NCBI RefSeq assembly: GCF_014204495.1
Contig: NZ_JACHLN010000002.1
Location: forward strand, 806,001 to 870,000
Length of the DNA stretch: 64,000 nucleotides
DNA from: Sphingomonas kyeonggiensis
Lineage (GTDB): Bacteria; Pseudomonadota; Alphaproteobacteria; Sphingomonadales; Sphingomonadaceae
Direction of reading: 5' to 3'
The notes under the pieces are model-generated. The model ran no database searches. It had not been told where the DNA came from and saw only the letters and a list, made by a program, of their open reading frames with translations. Made by a program: the position numbers and the translations under genes. This document shows, in pieces, positions 55,026-62,882 of the stretch (positions are counted from its first letter, which is position 1; every line of letters begins with the position of its first letter).

Positions 55026-55400
55026 TCAGCGCCGGGTGAAGATCGGCTTCACGAAGGCCGGCGTATGCGTGCCGCCGCCCACCGGCTTGCGCGCCAGCAT
55101 CGGGTCGATCGGTGTATCGAAGGCAACGCCTACCCGGCCATCGGTTGCCCAGGCGATGCGGCCGCTGACCCAGCCAACGCCGCGGACCTCGACTTCGACG
55201 GTAGCGCCCCGCTCGATCGGCAGGGCGTATTCGGCCATCAGCCCGCCCTGGGAGAGGTTGCGGACCCGCACCTGCTCGACCGGCCGTCCCGCCACGCGGA
55301 ACTGCGCCGCCAGCATCAGGCTGTCACGCGAGCCGCTGCGCTGGCTGGAGAAATCGTCCGCCGACAGCGCCGTCAGGGGATCAAAGGAAAACTGGTCCAT
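55026..55400 (-). CDS. PilZ domain protein
   Basis: 124 residues. The c-di-GMP binding signature is complete: R21-x3-R25 (QRSGSRDS) and N48-x-S50-x2-G53 (RNLSQGG). The following strands VEVEVRGVGWVSGRIAWATD and VGVAFDTPID complete the beta barrel. Stand-alone PilZ proteins bind cyclic di-GMP and change motility, adhesion or polysaccharide output; here the many surface adhesins make that relevant, but no target is visible. It lies downstream of the DksA-like gene, on the same strand, 136 bases away. Confidence 0.88.
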   Translation of the reverse strand: MDQFSFDPLTALSADDFSSQRSGSRDSLMLAAQFRVAGRPVEQVRVRNLSQGGLMAEYALPIERGATVEVEVRGVGWVSGRIAWATDGRVGVAFDTPIDPMLARKPVGGGTHTPAFVKPIFTRR

Positions 55401-55536
55401 CGTGTCGCTCGAAACGCAAGGGGGTTACGCGCGGAGAATACACCCGCAAACCTTGTCGAAAGCGTAAACAAAAGACGAAAATGTGCCCCCACGGCTGTCC
55501 CGCGGAGGCACAAAAAAGGAGGCCGTGAGCCCCCTG

Positions 55537-56004
55537 CTATTCTTCCCGCGATACCTTCTCGTTGCGCTCGTGCCGCTCCTGTGCCTCGAGCGTCATCGTC
55601 GCGATCGGCCGGGCTTCAAGGCGACCGAGGCTGATCGGCTCGCCGGTCACCTCGCAATAGCCATATTCGCCGTCCTCGATCCGCCGCAGCGCCGCGTCGA
55701 TCTTGGAGATCAGCTTGCGCTGGCGATCGCGGGTGCGCAGCTCGATCGACCAGTCGGTCTCGCTCGAAGCGCGATCGGTGAGATCGGCCTCGCGCAGGGA
55801 ATCCGTCTGGAGCTGATTGAGCGTGCCCGCGGCTTCGCGGAAGATATCGTCCTTCCACGCGTTCAGCTTGTCACGGAAATATTCCAGCTGACGCGGGTTC
55901 ATGAAGGGTTCGTCGTTGCTCGGCCGATAGCCGTTATCGCCGTCATTTGCGGCGGGAGGAACGCGTTTACCCGGTTCGTCGAAGCGATCCAAAACAGTAG
56001 CCAT
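55537..56004 (-). CDS. dksA: DksA-like RNA polymerase regulator, degraded zinc finger
   Basis: 155 residues from ATG 56004, preceded by GGAGAG; the 56028 start has no site. Coiled coil (about 38-112) with the catalytic tip motif D74-x2-D77-x-A79 (DLTDRAS). The C-terminal globule keeps only C117 of the four zinc Cys; the others read T120, T138 and A141 (CEVT, MTLEA). Alphaproteobacterial single-Cys DksA paralogs, such as RSP2654 of Rhodobacter, function without classical C4 zinc binding. It probably modulates stringent transcription with ppGpp by entering the RNA polymerase secondary channel. The family is clear; orthology to dksA versus a paralog is uncertain. Confidence 0.88.
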   Translation of the reverse strand: MATVLDRFDEPGKRVPPAANDGDNGYRPSNDEPFMNPRQLEYFRDKLNAWKDDIFREAAGTLNQLQTDSLREADLTDRASSETDWSIELRTRDRQRKLISKIDAALRRIEDGEYGYCEVTGEPISLGRLEARPIATMTLEAQERHERNEKVSREE

Positions 56005-56418
56005 CCCCACTCTCCACTCCGGTCCCATTCGGCCCGAGCCGTACGGAGACCGTTTGCCCTGCGCGGCCCTATACTTTCGCGCGAGGACGTTAACAAGCGT
56101 GTGGTTGTTTTAATCCACAGGTCTAATTGCCCGTAAATGGAAGGAAATTACCGGGGGCTGAACCGCGCGGGAAACCGGCGGGGATTCACCATGAATGTTC
56201 ACACTTGGCCGTGCAGGAAACTGCTCGATCGTACCGAAGTTGAACATTAACCATCGCAGAAGAAATCCACCGCCCCGAAATCGACCGTAAATATGGTTAA
56301 GCATCACTTACCGCGTTGCACTTAACAGTTTGTTTTGCACTTTTCCGGCATTGAGAGGCGTGAAGCTGCTGACGATCCTGTGGGGAGCGGCACGCCAGCA
56401 ACAGGAAGAGTGGGGACA
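56005..56418. other. Divergent AT-rich intergenic region
   Basis: 414 bases with no supported gene, clearly more AT-rich than the surroundings. It holds TTAACCAT at 56247-56254 and the same octamer on the other strand at 56293-56300, plus TTAA-N7-TTAC at 56297-56311. Promoters of the DksA-like and Ser-rich genes must be here. Confidence 0.6.
56247..56311. promoter_or_regulatory. Inverted TTAACCAT pair and near-complete CtrA-like box
   Basis: TTAACCAT (+) at 56247-56254, ATGGTTAA (that is, TTAACCAT on the minus strand) at 56293-56300, and TTAAGCATCACTTAC at 56297-56311, which is one base from TTAA-N7-TTAA. Suggests cell-cycle control; unproven. Confidence 0.35.
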
Positions 56419-57474
56419 ATGTCGGTTCGCATGGCCTTGGCTAAACTGTGCGCCTGCACTTGCGGGGGCGCGGTGATTGGCGGCGGTGGCGTCTATGTCA
56501 CCGAACGCATCCACCAGCCGCGTGTCGTCAAGCAGGTAACCGTCGCGAAGAAGCGAGTCGTGAAGCGCACGGTGGCACGCCCCGTGAAGCGAGTCGTCAA
56601 GCGCACGGTCACCACCACCACCCAGGGCCAGCCCCAGGTCGTCGTGGTCACGGCACAGGGCGCGCCGATCCCGACGCCCCCGCCCTATTTCGGCGGCGAG
56701 ATGCCGGTCGTGTCGTCGAGCAGCAGCGGTTCGTCCTCCGGCGCCGTGATCGGCGGTTCGGGCGGCGGCGGCTTCATGGGCGGCTTCTTCGCCGGTGGGT
56801 TCTTCGGCGGTTCTTCCTCGTCGGGCAGCTCCGGCGGCTCGAGCGGCATCAATATCGAGATCTCGTCGTCCAACTCGTCCTCGTCGGGCGGCTCGACTTC
56901 CACCTCCACCGGTGGCTCGTCGACCTCGACGGGCGGTTCCTCGACTTCGACGTCGACCGGTGGCTCCTCGACTTCCACGTCGAGCGGCCAGGTCAGCTCC
57001 ACCTCGTCCTCGGGCGAGATCAGTTCGACTTCGTCCAGCTCGACCTCGAGCGGCCAGGTGAGCTCGACCTCGTCGTCGAGCGGCGACGTGTCTTCGTCGA
57101 CCTCGTCGTCGTCCAGCGGCGATGTCTCGTCCTCGACGAGCTCGTCCACCAGCTCCTCATCGAGCGGCGACGTGTCGAGCTCCTCGTCCAATTCCTCGTC
57201 GACCAGCTCGTCAAACTCGTCGTCGACCTCGTCCTCGTCGAACGGTTCCAGCAGCCACTGGAGCAATTCGAGCGGCTGGGGATCGAGCGGCCATCACGGC
57301 TCGAGCAGCTGGGGCGGCAGCAGCTGCGGTCGCGGCTGCGGCGGCAGCAGCTCGGGCGGCCCGGCTCCCGTGCCGGCACCGCCGATGATCCTGCTGTTCG
57401 GCGGCGCCGCCGCGGCGCTGGTCGCCCGCAAGCGCTTCGCCAAGAAGAAGCCGGACGACTCGACCAGCGAATAA
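56419..57474 (+). CDS. Serine-rich low-complexity protein with PEP-CTERM-like tail
   Basis: 351 residues from ATG 56419, with GTGGGGAC before it. The N-terminus MSVRMALAKLCACTCGG is followed by a Gly-rich hydrophobic run, then a Lys/Arg/Val repeat region (about 35-70, VVKRTVARPVKRVVKRTV). From about 95 to 315 it is almost entirely Ser, Thr and Gly, with spaced SGDVSS / SGQVSS units. The C-terminus reads PAPVPAPPMILLFGGAAAAL then VARKRFAKKKP: a VPxPP motif, a hydrophobic helix and a basic tail, the layout of PEP-CTERM/exosortase sorting signals. No exosortase gene is in the window. Possibly a heavily modified surface protein; function unknown. Confidence 0.8.
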   Translation: MSVRMALAKLCACTCGGAVIGGGGVYVTERIHQPRVVKQVTVAKKRVVKRTVARPVKRVVKRTVTTTTQGQPQVVVVTAQGAPIPTPPPYFGGEMPVVSSSSSGSSSGAVIGGSGGGGFMGGFFAGGFFGGSSSSGSSGGSSGINIEISSSNSSSSGGSTSTSTGGSSTSTGGSSTSTSTGGSSTSTSSGQVSSTSSSGEISSTSSSSTSSGQVSSTSSSSGDVSSSTSSSSSGDVSSSTSSSTSSSSSGDVSSSSSNSSSTSSSNSSSTSSSSNGSSSHWSNSSGWGSSGHHGSSSWGGSSCGRGCGGSSSGGPAPVPAPPMILLFGGAAAALVARKRFAKKKPDDSTSE

Positions 57475-57486
57475 CCGCAAAAACAA

Positions 57487-57563
57487 CCGTCATCCCGGCG
57501 AAAGCCGGGATCTCGTGCGATGGCGCCTGCGGCCTGAGATCCCGACTTTCGTCGGGATGACGG
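57487..57563. repeat. Paired inverted repeat (GTCATCCCGGCGAAAGCCGG type)
   Basis: Copies at 57487-57514 and, inverted, 57536-57563, between convergent genes. The first has GGC-GAAA-GCC, the second (complement) GAC-GAAA-GTC, a compensatory G:C to A:T swap in the stem. Confidence 0.82.
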
Positions 57564-57570
57564 AAAGAGG

Positions 57571-58029
57571 TTACTCCGCCCGGAGCAGCGCCTGCTCGAT
57601 CTCCGAGACCGGATGATCGGTCAGGTCCTTGGCAAGCTCGCCAGCCAGCCGGTCGCTCACTTCCTTGTGATAATGTTTGCGCAGCTCGCCCAGCGTCTTG
57701 GGCGGCGCGATGATGATCAGCGACTCGAAGTCCTGGCGAAGCGCCCGCTCCTTGAGCAGCGCGGCGGTGTCGGCGGCGAAGCGGTCCTCCTCCAGCTGGT
57801 GGAAATCGACTTCGTCCATGTTGCCGCCGCCCCATTGCGCGCCCGAGGTCCGCGTGCCCATCGCGCCGCCGGCTAGGTCGGTCGCCTGATCGTGATGCGC
57901 GGGATTGTGCTTGTCGACGACCTTCTTCTCGACCTGCAGGTTCGGATATTGCGCGTCGCCCTCGTTCCTCAGGAACAGCATCTTGCGCCCATCCGCCACC
58001 ACCACGACTGCGTCATGCGGAACCTGCAT
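57571..58029 (-). CDS. Host attachment protein family
   Basis: 152 residues from ATG 58029, preceded by AGAGGAG; a longer frame from 58071 has no site. Starts VPHDAVVVVADGRKMLFLRN, the family start motif. The middle has TRTSGAQWGGGNMDEVDFHQ and EEDRFAADTAALLKERA. The end has FESLIIIAPPKTLGELRKH and KEVSDRLAGELAKDLTDHPV. The family (Protein required for attachment to host cells) was named from plant-associated Agrobacterium; the fold resembles eRF1/Pelota-like nucleic-acid proteins, and the true activity is not established. No signal peptide is present, so a direct surface role is doubtful. Confidence 0.9.
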   Translation of the reverse strand: MQVPHDAVVVVADGRKMLFLRNEGDAQYPNLQVEKKVVDKHNPAHHDQATDLAGGAMGTRTSGAQWGGGNMDEVDFHQLEEDRFAADTAALLKERALRQDFESLIIIAPPKTLGELRKHYHKEVSDRLAGELAKDLTDHPVSEIEQALLRAE

Positions 58030-58118
58030 CTCGATTCTCCTCTGGTTTGATATCTCCGTAAACGCCCCCATGCGCGCCAGGGTTGCGCCGCGACGGGAGC
58101 GGAGCCATACGCCCGGCC

Positions 58119-59390
58119 ATGCACGATATCCGCGCCATCCGTGAGAACCCCGCAGCCTTTGACGCCGGCCTTGCTCGCCGCGGGCTGGAACCGCAGTCCG
58201 CCGCGCTGCTGGCGCTGGACGAGAAGCGCCGCGCGCTGATCACCGAGGCGCAGGCCGCGCAGACCCGCCGCAACGAGGCATCCAAGGCGATCGGCGCCGC
58301 CAAGGCGCGCCGCGACGACCCCACCGACCTGATGGCCGAAGTCGCCGAGCTCAAGGAGCGGATGCCGCAGATCGACGCCGAGGAGAAGGCCGTCGGCGCG
58401 GAGCTGACCACGCTGCTCGCCGCGCTCCCCAACATTCCCTACGCCGATGTCCCCAAGGGCGCCGACGAGGAAGACAACCAGCTGGTCGCCACTGTCGGCG
58501 AACCGACCGTCCTCCCCTTCGAAGCCAAGGAGCATGACGCATTCGGCCCGGCGCTCGGCCTGGACTTCGAGACCGGCGCCAGGCTCTCCGGCACGCGCTT
58601 CACCCTGGTCCGCGGTGCTGCCGCCAAGCTCCACCGCGCGCTCGGCCAGTTCATGCTCGATACGCTCGAAGCGCATGGCTATGAGCAGGCGATCCCGCCG
58701 CTGCTGGTGCGCGAGGAGACGATGTTCGGCACCGGCCAGCTGCCCAAGTTCGCCGAGGACAGCTTCCAGACCACCGACGGCCGCTGGCTGATCCCCACCG
58801 CCGAAGTGAGCCTGACCAACATCGTCCGCGAGCAGATCCTGTCCGAGGAGGAGCTGCCGCTGCGCTTCGCCGCGCTCACTGCCTGTTTCCGCTCGGAAGC
58901 CGGCTCGGCGGGCCGCGACACGCGCGGCTTCATCCGCCAGCACCAGTTCGAGAAGTGCGAGATGGTGTCGATCACCACGCCCGAGCAGAGCGAGGCGGAG
59001 CACGAGCGCATGACCCAGTGCGCGGAGGGCATCCTCACCGCGCTCGGCCTGCCCTTCCGCCGGATGAAGCTGTGCAGCGGCGACATGGGCTTCACCGCGG
59101 CGCGCACCTATGATCTCGAAGTGTGGCTGCCCGGCCAGGCCCGCTACCGCGAGATCTCGTCCTGCTCGACCTGCGGCGATTTCCAGGCGCGGCGGATGAA
59201 CGCGCGCTTCCGCCCGGCCGGCGAGAAGGGCACGCGCTTCGTCCACACGCTCAACGGCTCGGGCCTCGCGGTCGGCCGCACCCTCGTCGCGGTGCTGGAG
59301 AACTATCAGCAGGAAGACGGTTCGGTGCGCGTTCCCGACGTGCTCAAGCCCTATCTGGGCGGCCTGGAAGTGCTCGCACCGGCAAACTGA
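58119..59390 (+). CDS. serS: Seryl-tRNA synthetase
   Basis: 423 residues from ATG 58119 ([20 protein letters not shown]), the usual family start; the ribosome site is weak. N-terminal tRNA-binding coiled coil (about 25-100: [34 protein letters not shown]). The class II core has [12 protein letters not shown] and motif 2 [21 protein letters not shown]-terminal motif 3 is [20 protein letters not shown] followed by [19 protein letters not shown]. It charges tRNA-Ser (and tRNA-Sec precursor) with serine. Downstream is the NlpD-like gene, an arrangement common in alphaproteobacteria, usually with surE and pcm between, which are absent here. Confidence 0.98.
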   Translation: MHDIRAIRENPAAFDAGLARRGLEPQSAALLALDEKRRALITEAQAAQTRRNEASKAIGAAKARRDDPTDLMAEVAELKERMPQIDAEEKAVGAELTTLLAALPNIPYADVPKGADEEDNQLVATVGEPTVLPFEAKEHDAFGPALGLDFETGARLSGTRFTLVRGAAAKLHRALGQFMLDTLEAHGYEQAIPPLLVREETMFGTGQLPKFAEDSFQTTDGRWLIPTAEVSLTNIVREQILSEEELPLRFAALTACFRSEAGSAGRDTRGFIRQHQFEKCEMVSITTPEQSEAEHERMTQCAEGILTALGLPFRRMKLCSGDMGFTAARTYDLEVWLPGQARYREISSCSTCGDFQARRMNARFRPAGEKGTRFVHTLNGSGLAVGRTLVAVLENYQQEDGSVRVPDVLKPYLGGLEVLAPAN

Positions 59391-59476
59391 GACACCTCCG
59401 CATTCAGACGTACCTGACGCGCGCGGAAATGCGCGCTATGGAGCGTCGGAGTATAGTTAATGCGGGGGTCGTTTCG

Positions 59477-60589
59477 ATGGCGGTAAAGCGGATGGCGCCG
59501 GTGGCGCTGCTGTTGCTCGCTGCCTGTATTCCACAGCGCGGCACTGCCTATGAAGAGCCCGGCTACCGCCCCGCCCCGCCGTCGCGCCAGGATCGCTATC
59601 CCCAGCCGCAGCAGGAGCGCTGGGAACGCCCCGCGCTCGGCAACGAGCAGGACGTGCGCCGCCTCCCCGCCCCGCCGCCGGCCTGGCAGGCGCGCAAGGT
59701 CCAGGCGGATTCGCGCGTCATCTCGGGGCGCACCTACACCGTCCAGCCCGGCGACTCGCTCCGCTCGATCTCGGGCAAGACCGGCGCCGGATCGGAAGCG
59801 ATCGCGCGCGCCAACAACATCCCCTCGCCCTTCGTCATCCGCGTCGGGCAGAAGCTGGTCATCCCGGGCGGCCGCTATCACCTGGTCCGCGACGGCGAGA
59901 CCGGCATCGCCATTGCGGTGGCCTACGGCGTCGCCTGGTCGCGGATCATCGCGGTCAACGACCTCGAGGAGCCGTATATCCTGCGCACCGGCCAGCGCCT
60001 GCTGATCCCGGACGACGCGATCCCGCCCTCCGGCCGACCCGAGACGATCGAGCAGCGCGCCGCGCGCTTCCATCTCGATCTGGGCGTCGACGACATCGTC
60101 ACCGGCGGCCAGCCCGCCATCGCCGAAAAGGCGAAGCCCGCCGCGCCGACCGCTTCCTCGGCCCGCATATTGTCGCCGACCACTCCGGTCGCCGCACCCG
60201 CGCGACTCGCCGGCGGCTTCCAATGGCCGCTCAAGGGCAATGTCGTGAAGCGCTTCGGCCCCGGCGCGAGCGGCGAGCGCAACGACGGCATCAAGATCGC
60301 CACGCCGCTCGACACCCCCGTGCTCGCCTCGGCCGACGGCGTCGTCGCCTATGTCGGCTCGGACATCCCGGCGCTCGGCGGCCTCGTCATCCTGCGCCAT
60401 GGCGACGGCTGGACGACCGTATACGGCCATGCCGGCCAGCTGCTCGTCCAGCGTGGCCAGGCGGTGAAGAAGGGCCAGATGATCGCGCTGTCCGGAAATT
60501 CAGGCTTCGCCGACCGTCCGGAGCTCCATTTCGAGATCCGCCAGGGCCGTACCCCGGTCGACCCGCTGCCCCGGCTTCCCGCCCGCTAA
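59477..60589 (+). CDS. NlpD-like lipoprotein, two LysM domains and LytM domain
   Basis: 370 residues from ATG 59477, eight bases after GGGGGT. Lipobox LLLLAACIPQ (Cys21), then a Pro/Arg-rich linker. LysM 1 (about 93-136: YTVQPGDSLRSISGKTG), LysM 2 (about 138-182: YHLVRDGETGIAIAVAYGV). The C-terminal M23/LytM fold (about 255-370) ends LHFEIRQGRTPVDPLPRLP. In place of the metal motif HxxxD it reads NDGIKIAT, so it lacks zinc ligands, as in E. coli NlpD; it is expected to activate a cell-wall amidase rather than cleave peptidoglycan. Outer-membrane location is inferred from the lipobox. Confidence 0.92.
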   Translation: MAVKRMAPVALLLLAACIPQRGTAYEEPGYRPAPPSRQDRYPQPQQERWERPALGNEQDVRRLPAPPPAWQARKVQADSRVISGRTYTVQPGDSLRSISGKTGAGSEAIARANNIPSPFVIRVGQKLVIPGGRYHLVRDGETGIAIAVAYGVAWSRIIAVNDLEEPYILRTGQRLLIPDDAIPPSGRPETIEQRAARFHLDLGVDDIVTGGQPAIAEKAKPAAPTASSARILSPTTPVAAPARLAGGFQWPLKGNVVKRFGPGASGERNDGIKIATPLDTPVLASADGVVAYVGSDIPALGGLVILRHGDGWTTVYGHAGQLLVQRGQAVKKGQMIALSGNSGFADRPELHFEIRQGRTPVDPLPRLPAR

Positions 60590-60615
60590 GCCCTCGTCCC
60601 GACTGCGAATCGCGT

Positions 60616-60634
60616 CGGCGGACACCCTCCGCCG
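60616..60634. terminator. Short hairpin after the NlpD-like gene
   Basis: CGGCGGA-CACCC-TCCGCCG, perfect 7-bp stem, 27 bases after the stop. No T-run follows. The remaining ~140 bases before the OmpA-family gene hold no gene. Confidence 0.4.
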
Positions 60635-60773
60635 GCTCCATTCGTCGCGCCCCAGGCCCGAACCACCCGCTCCGGCACGACCCTTGCCGGGTACGTTCAT
60701 CTGCGGGACAGCTTCCCCCGAACAGGCATGAGGCAAGCCGGCGGGGGCAGTCAGTTTAGAGGAGGTTGCCTCA

Positions 60774-61646
60774 ATGCGTGTTGTTTCCAAAAAAACCGGG
60801 GTTCGCTTCCTGGTCGCCATGCTGGCCATCTCGGCCGCGCCCAGTGCATTCGCGCAGCAGGACCAGAATACCAGCCGCGACGACATCGTCGTCAACGGCG
60901 CGGCCCAGGGTCCGATGACCGAGGGTCCCGAGATCAAGGGCGTCATCGCCGCGCGCAGCGGCGACCGGGTGAAGATCGCCACGGCCGACGGCGCCACCAC
61001 CACCGTCGCGATCACCGAAGCCACCCGCATCAAGACCGGTGGCGGCCTGTTCGGCGGCGGCAACAAGCTCGCGTCGAACCAGCTGCTCAACGGCCTGCCG
61101 ATCACCGTCAAGACGATGCAGTCGCCCGGGGGCGGTGACCTGGTCGCCAGCCAGATCAGCCTCAAGAAGAACGACCTGCGCACCGCGACGATGATCCAGA
61201 CCGGTACCTCGCAGCGCTTCGACGAGCAGGCCGCGGCGACCGAGGCCCTGCGCGGCCGCATGGGCGATATCGACAAGTACAACATCAAGAGCACCACCAA
61301 TGTGCACTTCGATGTGGGCCGTGCCGACATCTCGGCGCAGGACAAGGCGCAGCTCTGCAGCACCGCCAACCAGGCCACCCAGACCGAGAACGCGCTGATG
61401 CTGGTGGTCGGCTATACCGACTCGACCGGTGGCGAGGACCTCAACCAGGCGCTCAGCGAGAAGCGCGCGGCCAAGGTCATCAACTATCTGCAGCAGGCTT
61501 GCGGCTGGAAGCCGTACCGCATGCTGACGCCGACCGGCATGGCCACCGCCGATCCGCTGGCCAGCAACGACACGCCGGAGGGCAAGGCCCAGAACCGTCG
61601 CGTCGCGGTGAACATCCTGGTCAGCAAGAGCGTCGACGGCCTCTGA
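60774..61646 (+). CDS. OmpA-family outer-membrane/peptidoglycan-binding protein
   Basis: 290 residues; GAGGAGG precedes the ATG. Signal peptide ends at PSAFAQQD. The N-terminal half (about 50-160) is a small beta domain with EIKGVIAARSGDRVKIATAD and TTTVAITEATRIKTGGG, resembling DUF5666-type repeats rather than an eight-strand barrel. The C-terminal OmpA domain (about 175-288) has NVHFDVGRADISAQDKAQL, LMLVVGYTDSTGGEDLNQAL and SEKRAAKVINYL, which bind peptidoglycan. It contains two Cys (QLCSTA, QQACGW) that may form a disulfide. The protein is thus periplasmic or peptidoglycan-anchored. Confidence 0.9.
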   Translation: MRVVSKKTGVRFLVAMLAISAAPSAFAQQDQNTSRDDIVVNGAAQGPMTEGPEIKGVIAARSGDRVKIATADGATTTVAITEATRIKTGGGLFGGGNKLASNQLLNGLPITVKTMQSPGGGDLVASQISLKKNDLRTATMIQTGTSQRFDEQAAATEALRGRMGDIDKYNIKSTTNVHFDVGRADISAQDKAQLCSTANQATQTENALMLVVGYTDSTGGEDLNQALSEKRAAKVINYLQQACGWKPYRMLTPTGMATADPLASNDTPEGKAQNRRVAVNILVSKSVDGL

Positions 61647-61656
61647 GCCACATTTC

Positions 61657-61679
61657 GGGGGCGAGCCCGGCTCGTCCCC
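61657..61679. terminator. Hairpin after OmpA-family gene
   Basis: GGGG-G-CGAG / CTCG-T-CCCC with loop CCCGG: a 9-bp stem with one G:T pair, ten bases after the stop. No T-run. Confidence 0.45.
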
Positions 61680-61793
61680 ACTTGGCCCGGGAGCGGCAGC
61701 GCCCTCCCGGCCATATTCGCCATGGCCACGGTCCGATGACCGTGTATGGTCCCGCTGACCGGCCGTTCGCGGCCAGCCAGTGAGAAGGGCCGG

Positions 61794-61850
61794 ATGATCG
61801 CGCTTTACGGCACTGCCGCCGATCCGCTGCCGGGTCCGTCCGCCCGCTGA
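61794..61850 (+). CDS. 18-codon leader ORF coupled to K+ channel gene
   Basis: MIALYGTAADPLPGPSAR then TGA, whose last base is the first base of the channel ATG (TGATG). AGAAGGG lies six bases before this ORF, whereas the channel gene itself has no ribosome site. This is the expected form of a translational-coupling leader; the peptide itself may be inert. Confidence 0.5.
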   Translation: MIALYGTAADPLPGPSAR

Positions 61851-62857
61851 TGGCGCTCAAGCCCCCCGCCACGCTCAAGCGCAAGTCGAGCATGCCCGTC
61901 TGGGCCTCGATCGGCTGGCGCGTGCTCGCCGTGGTCGGGCTGCTGGCGCTTGCCGTCGGCGTCCACTGGATCGAGCGCGACGGGCTCAAGGACACGGCCG
62001 ACGGCCATGTCAGCTTCCTCGACATCCTCTATTTCACGTCGATCTCGGTGACGACCACCGGCTATGGCGACATCGTGCCGGTCAGCAATTCGGCGCGGAT
62101 GTTCGATGCGTTCGTCGTCACCCCGATCCGCGTCTTCGTGGTGCTGCTCTTCCTGGGCACCGCCTATAATTTCGTGCTCAAGCGCACCTGGGACAAATGG
62201 CATATGGCAGTGATCCAGCGGAACCTTGCGCGCCACATCATCGTGGCGGGCTATGGCACCACCGGTTCGGAGACGGTCGACGAGCTGATCGCCCGCGGCC
62301 GCGATCCCGGCAGCATCGTCGTGATCGACCAGAATGAGGGCAATATCGCCCGCGCCAAGGAATGCGGCTGCATCGTCCTCCAGGCTGACGCCACCCGCGA
62401 CCAGGTGCTGAACGACGTCCGCATCGGCACCGCCGAGTCGATGATCGTCTGCGCCGGACGCGACGACACTTCGATCCTGATCACCCTGACCGCCCGCCAT
62501 CTGGCGCCCGCGCTGCCGATCAGCGTGATCGTGCGCAACGAGGACAATGAGCTCCCCGCCCGCGCCGCCGGGGCCACCACCGTGGTCAACCCGGTGAGCT
62601 TCGCCGGACTGTTGCTCGCCAGCTCCTGCCAGGGCCCGCACCTCTCCGACTATCTGATGGACCTCGCCTCGATCCACGGCCAGGTCGAGCTGTCCGAGCG
62701 CAAGGTCCGCCCCGAGGAGATCGGCCAGCCGCTCTCTGCGATCGCCACCGGCCTGGGCGTCCAGATCTACCGCGACGGCCTGCCCCACAGCCACAAGGCC
62801 CCGGAGGCGCAGGCGCTGCTCGCGGGCGACACGATCCTGGAGATCGTGACGCGGTAG
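61850..62857 (+). CDS. Two-TM potassium channel with RCK/TrkA-N domain
   Basis: 335 residues. TM1 at about 22-40 (GWRVLAVVGLLALAVGVHW), pore loop with selectivity filter TTTGYGD at 67-74, TM2 at about 87-110. The RCK/TrkA-N domain (about 128-250) has the NAD-type GYGTTGS motif (G134, G136, G139) and VVIDQNEGNIARAKECG. The TrkA-C domain is at about 255-335. K+ flux is gated by cytoplasmic ligand. The frame before ATG has no other start down to a stop at 61781, so the ATG overlapping the leader stop is the start. Confidence 0.92.
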   Translation: MALKPPATLKRKSSMPVWASIGWRVLAVVGLLALAVGVHWIERDGLKDTADGHVSFLDILYFTSISVTTTGYGDIVPVSNSARMFDAFVVTPIRVFVVLLFLGTAYNFVLKRTWDKWHMAVIQRNLARHIIVAGYGTTGSETVDELIARGRDPGSIVVIDQNEGNIARAKECGCIVLQADATRDQVLNDVRIGTAESMIVCAGRDDTSILITLTARHLAPALPISVIVRNEDNELPARAAGATTVVNPVSFAGLLLASSCQGPHLSDYLMDLASIHGQVELSERKVRPEEIGQPLSAIATGLGVQIYRDGLPHSHKAPEAQALLAGDTILEIVTR

Positions 62858-62882
62858 GGCTGAACTAGGAAGGTCGGATATT

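Noticed and set aside
56685-57266. Acidic Asp/Glu/Val-rich minus-strand ORF
   Set aside because: It is the complement of the Ser-codon tract of the Ser-rich gene; the composition is a mechanical result of reading that tract backwards.
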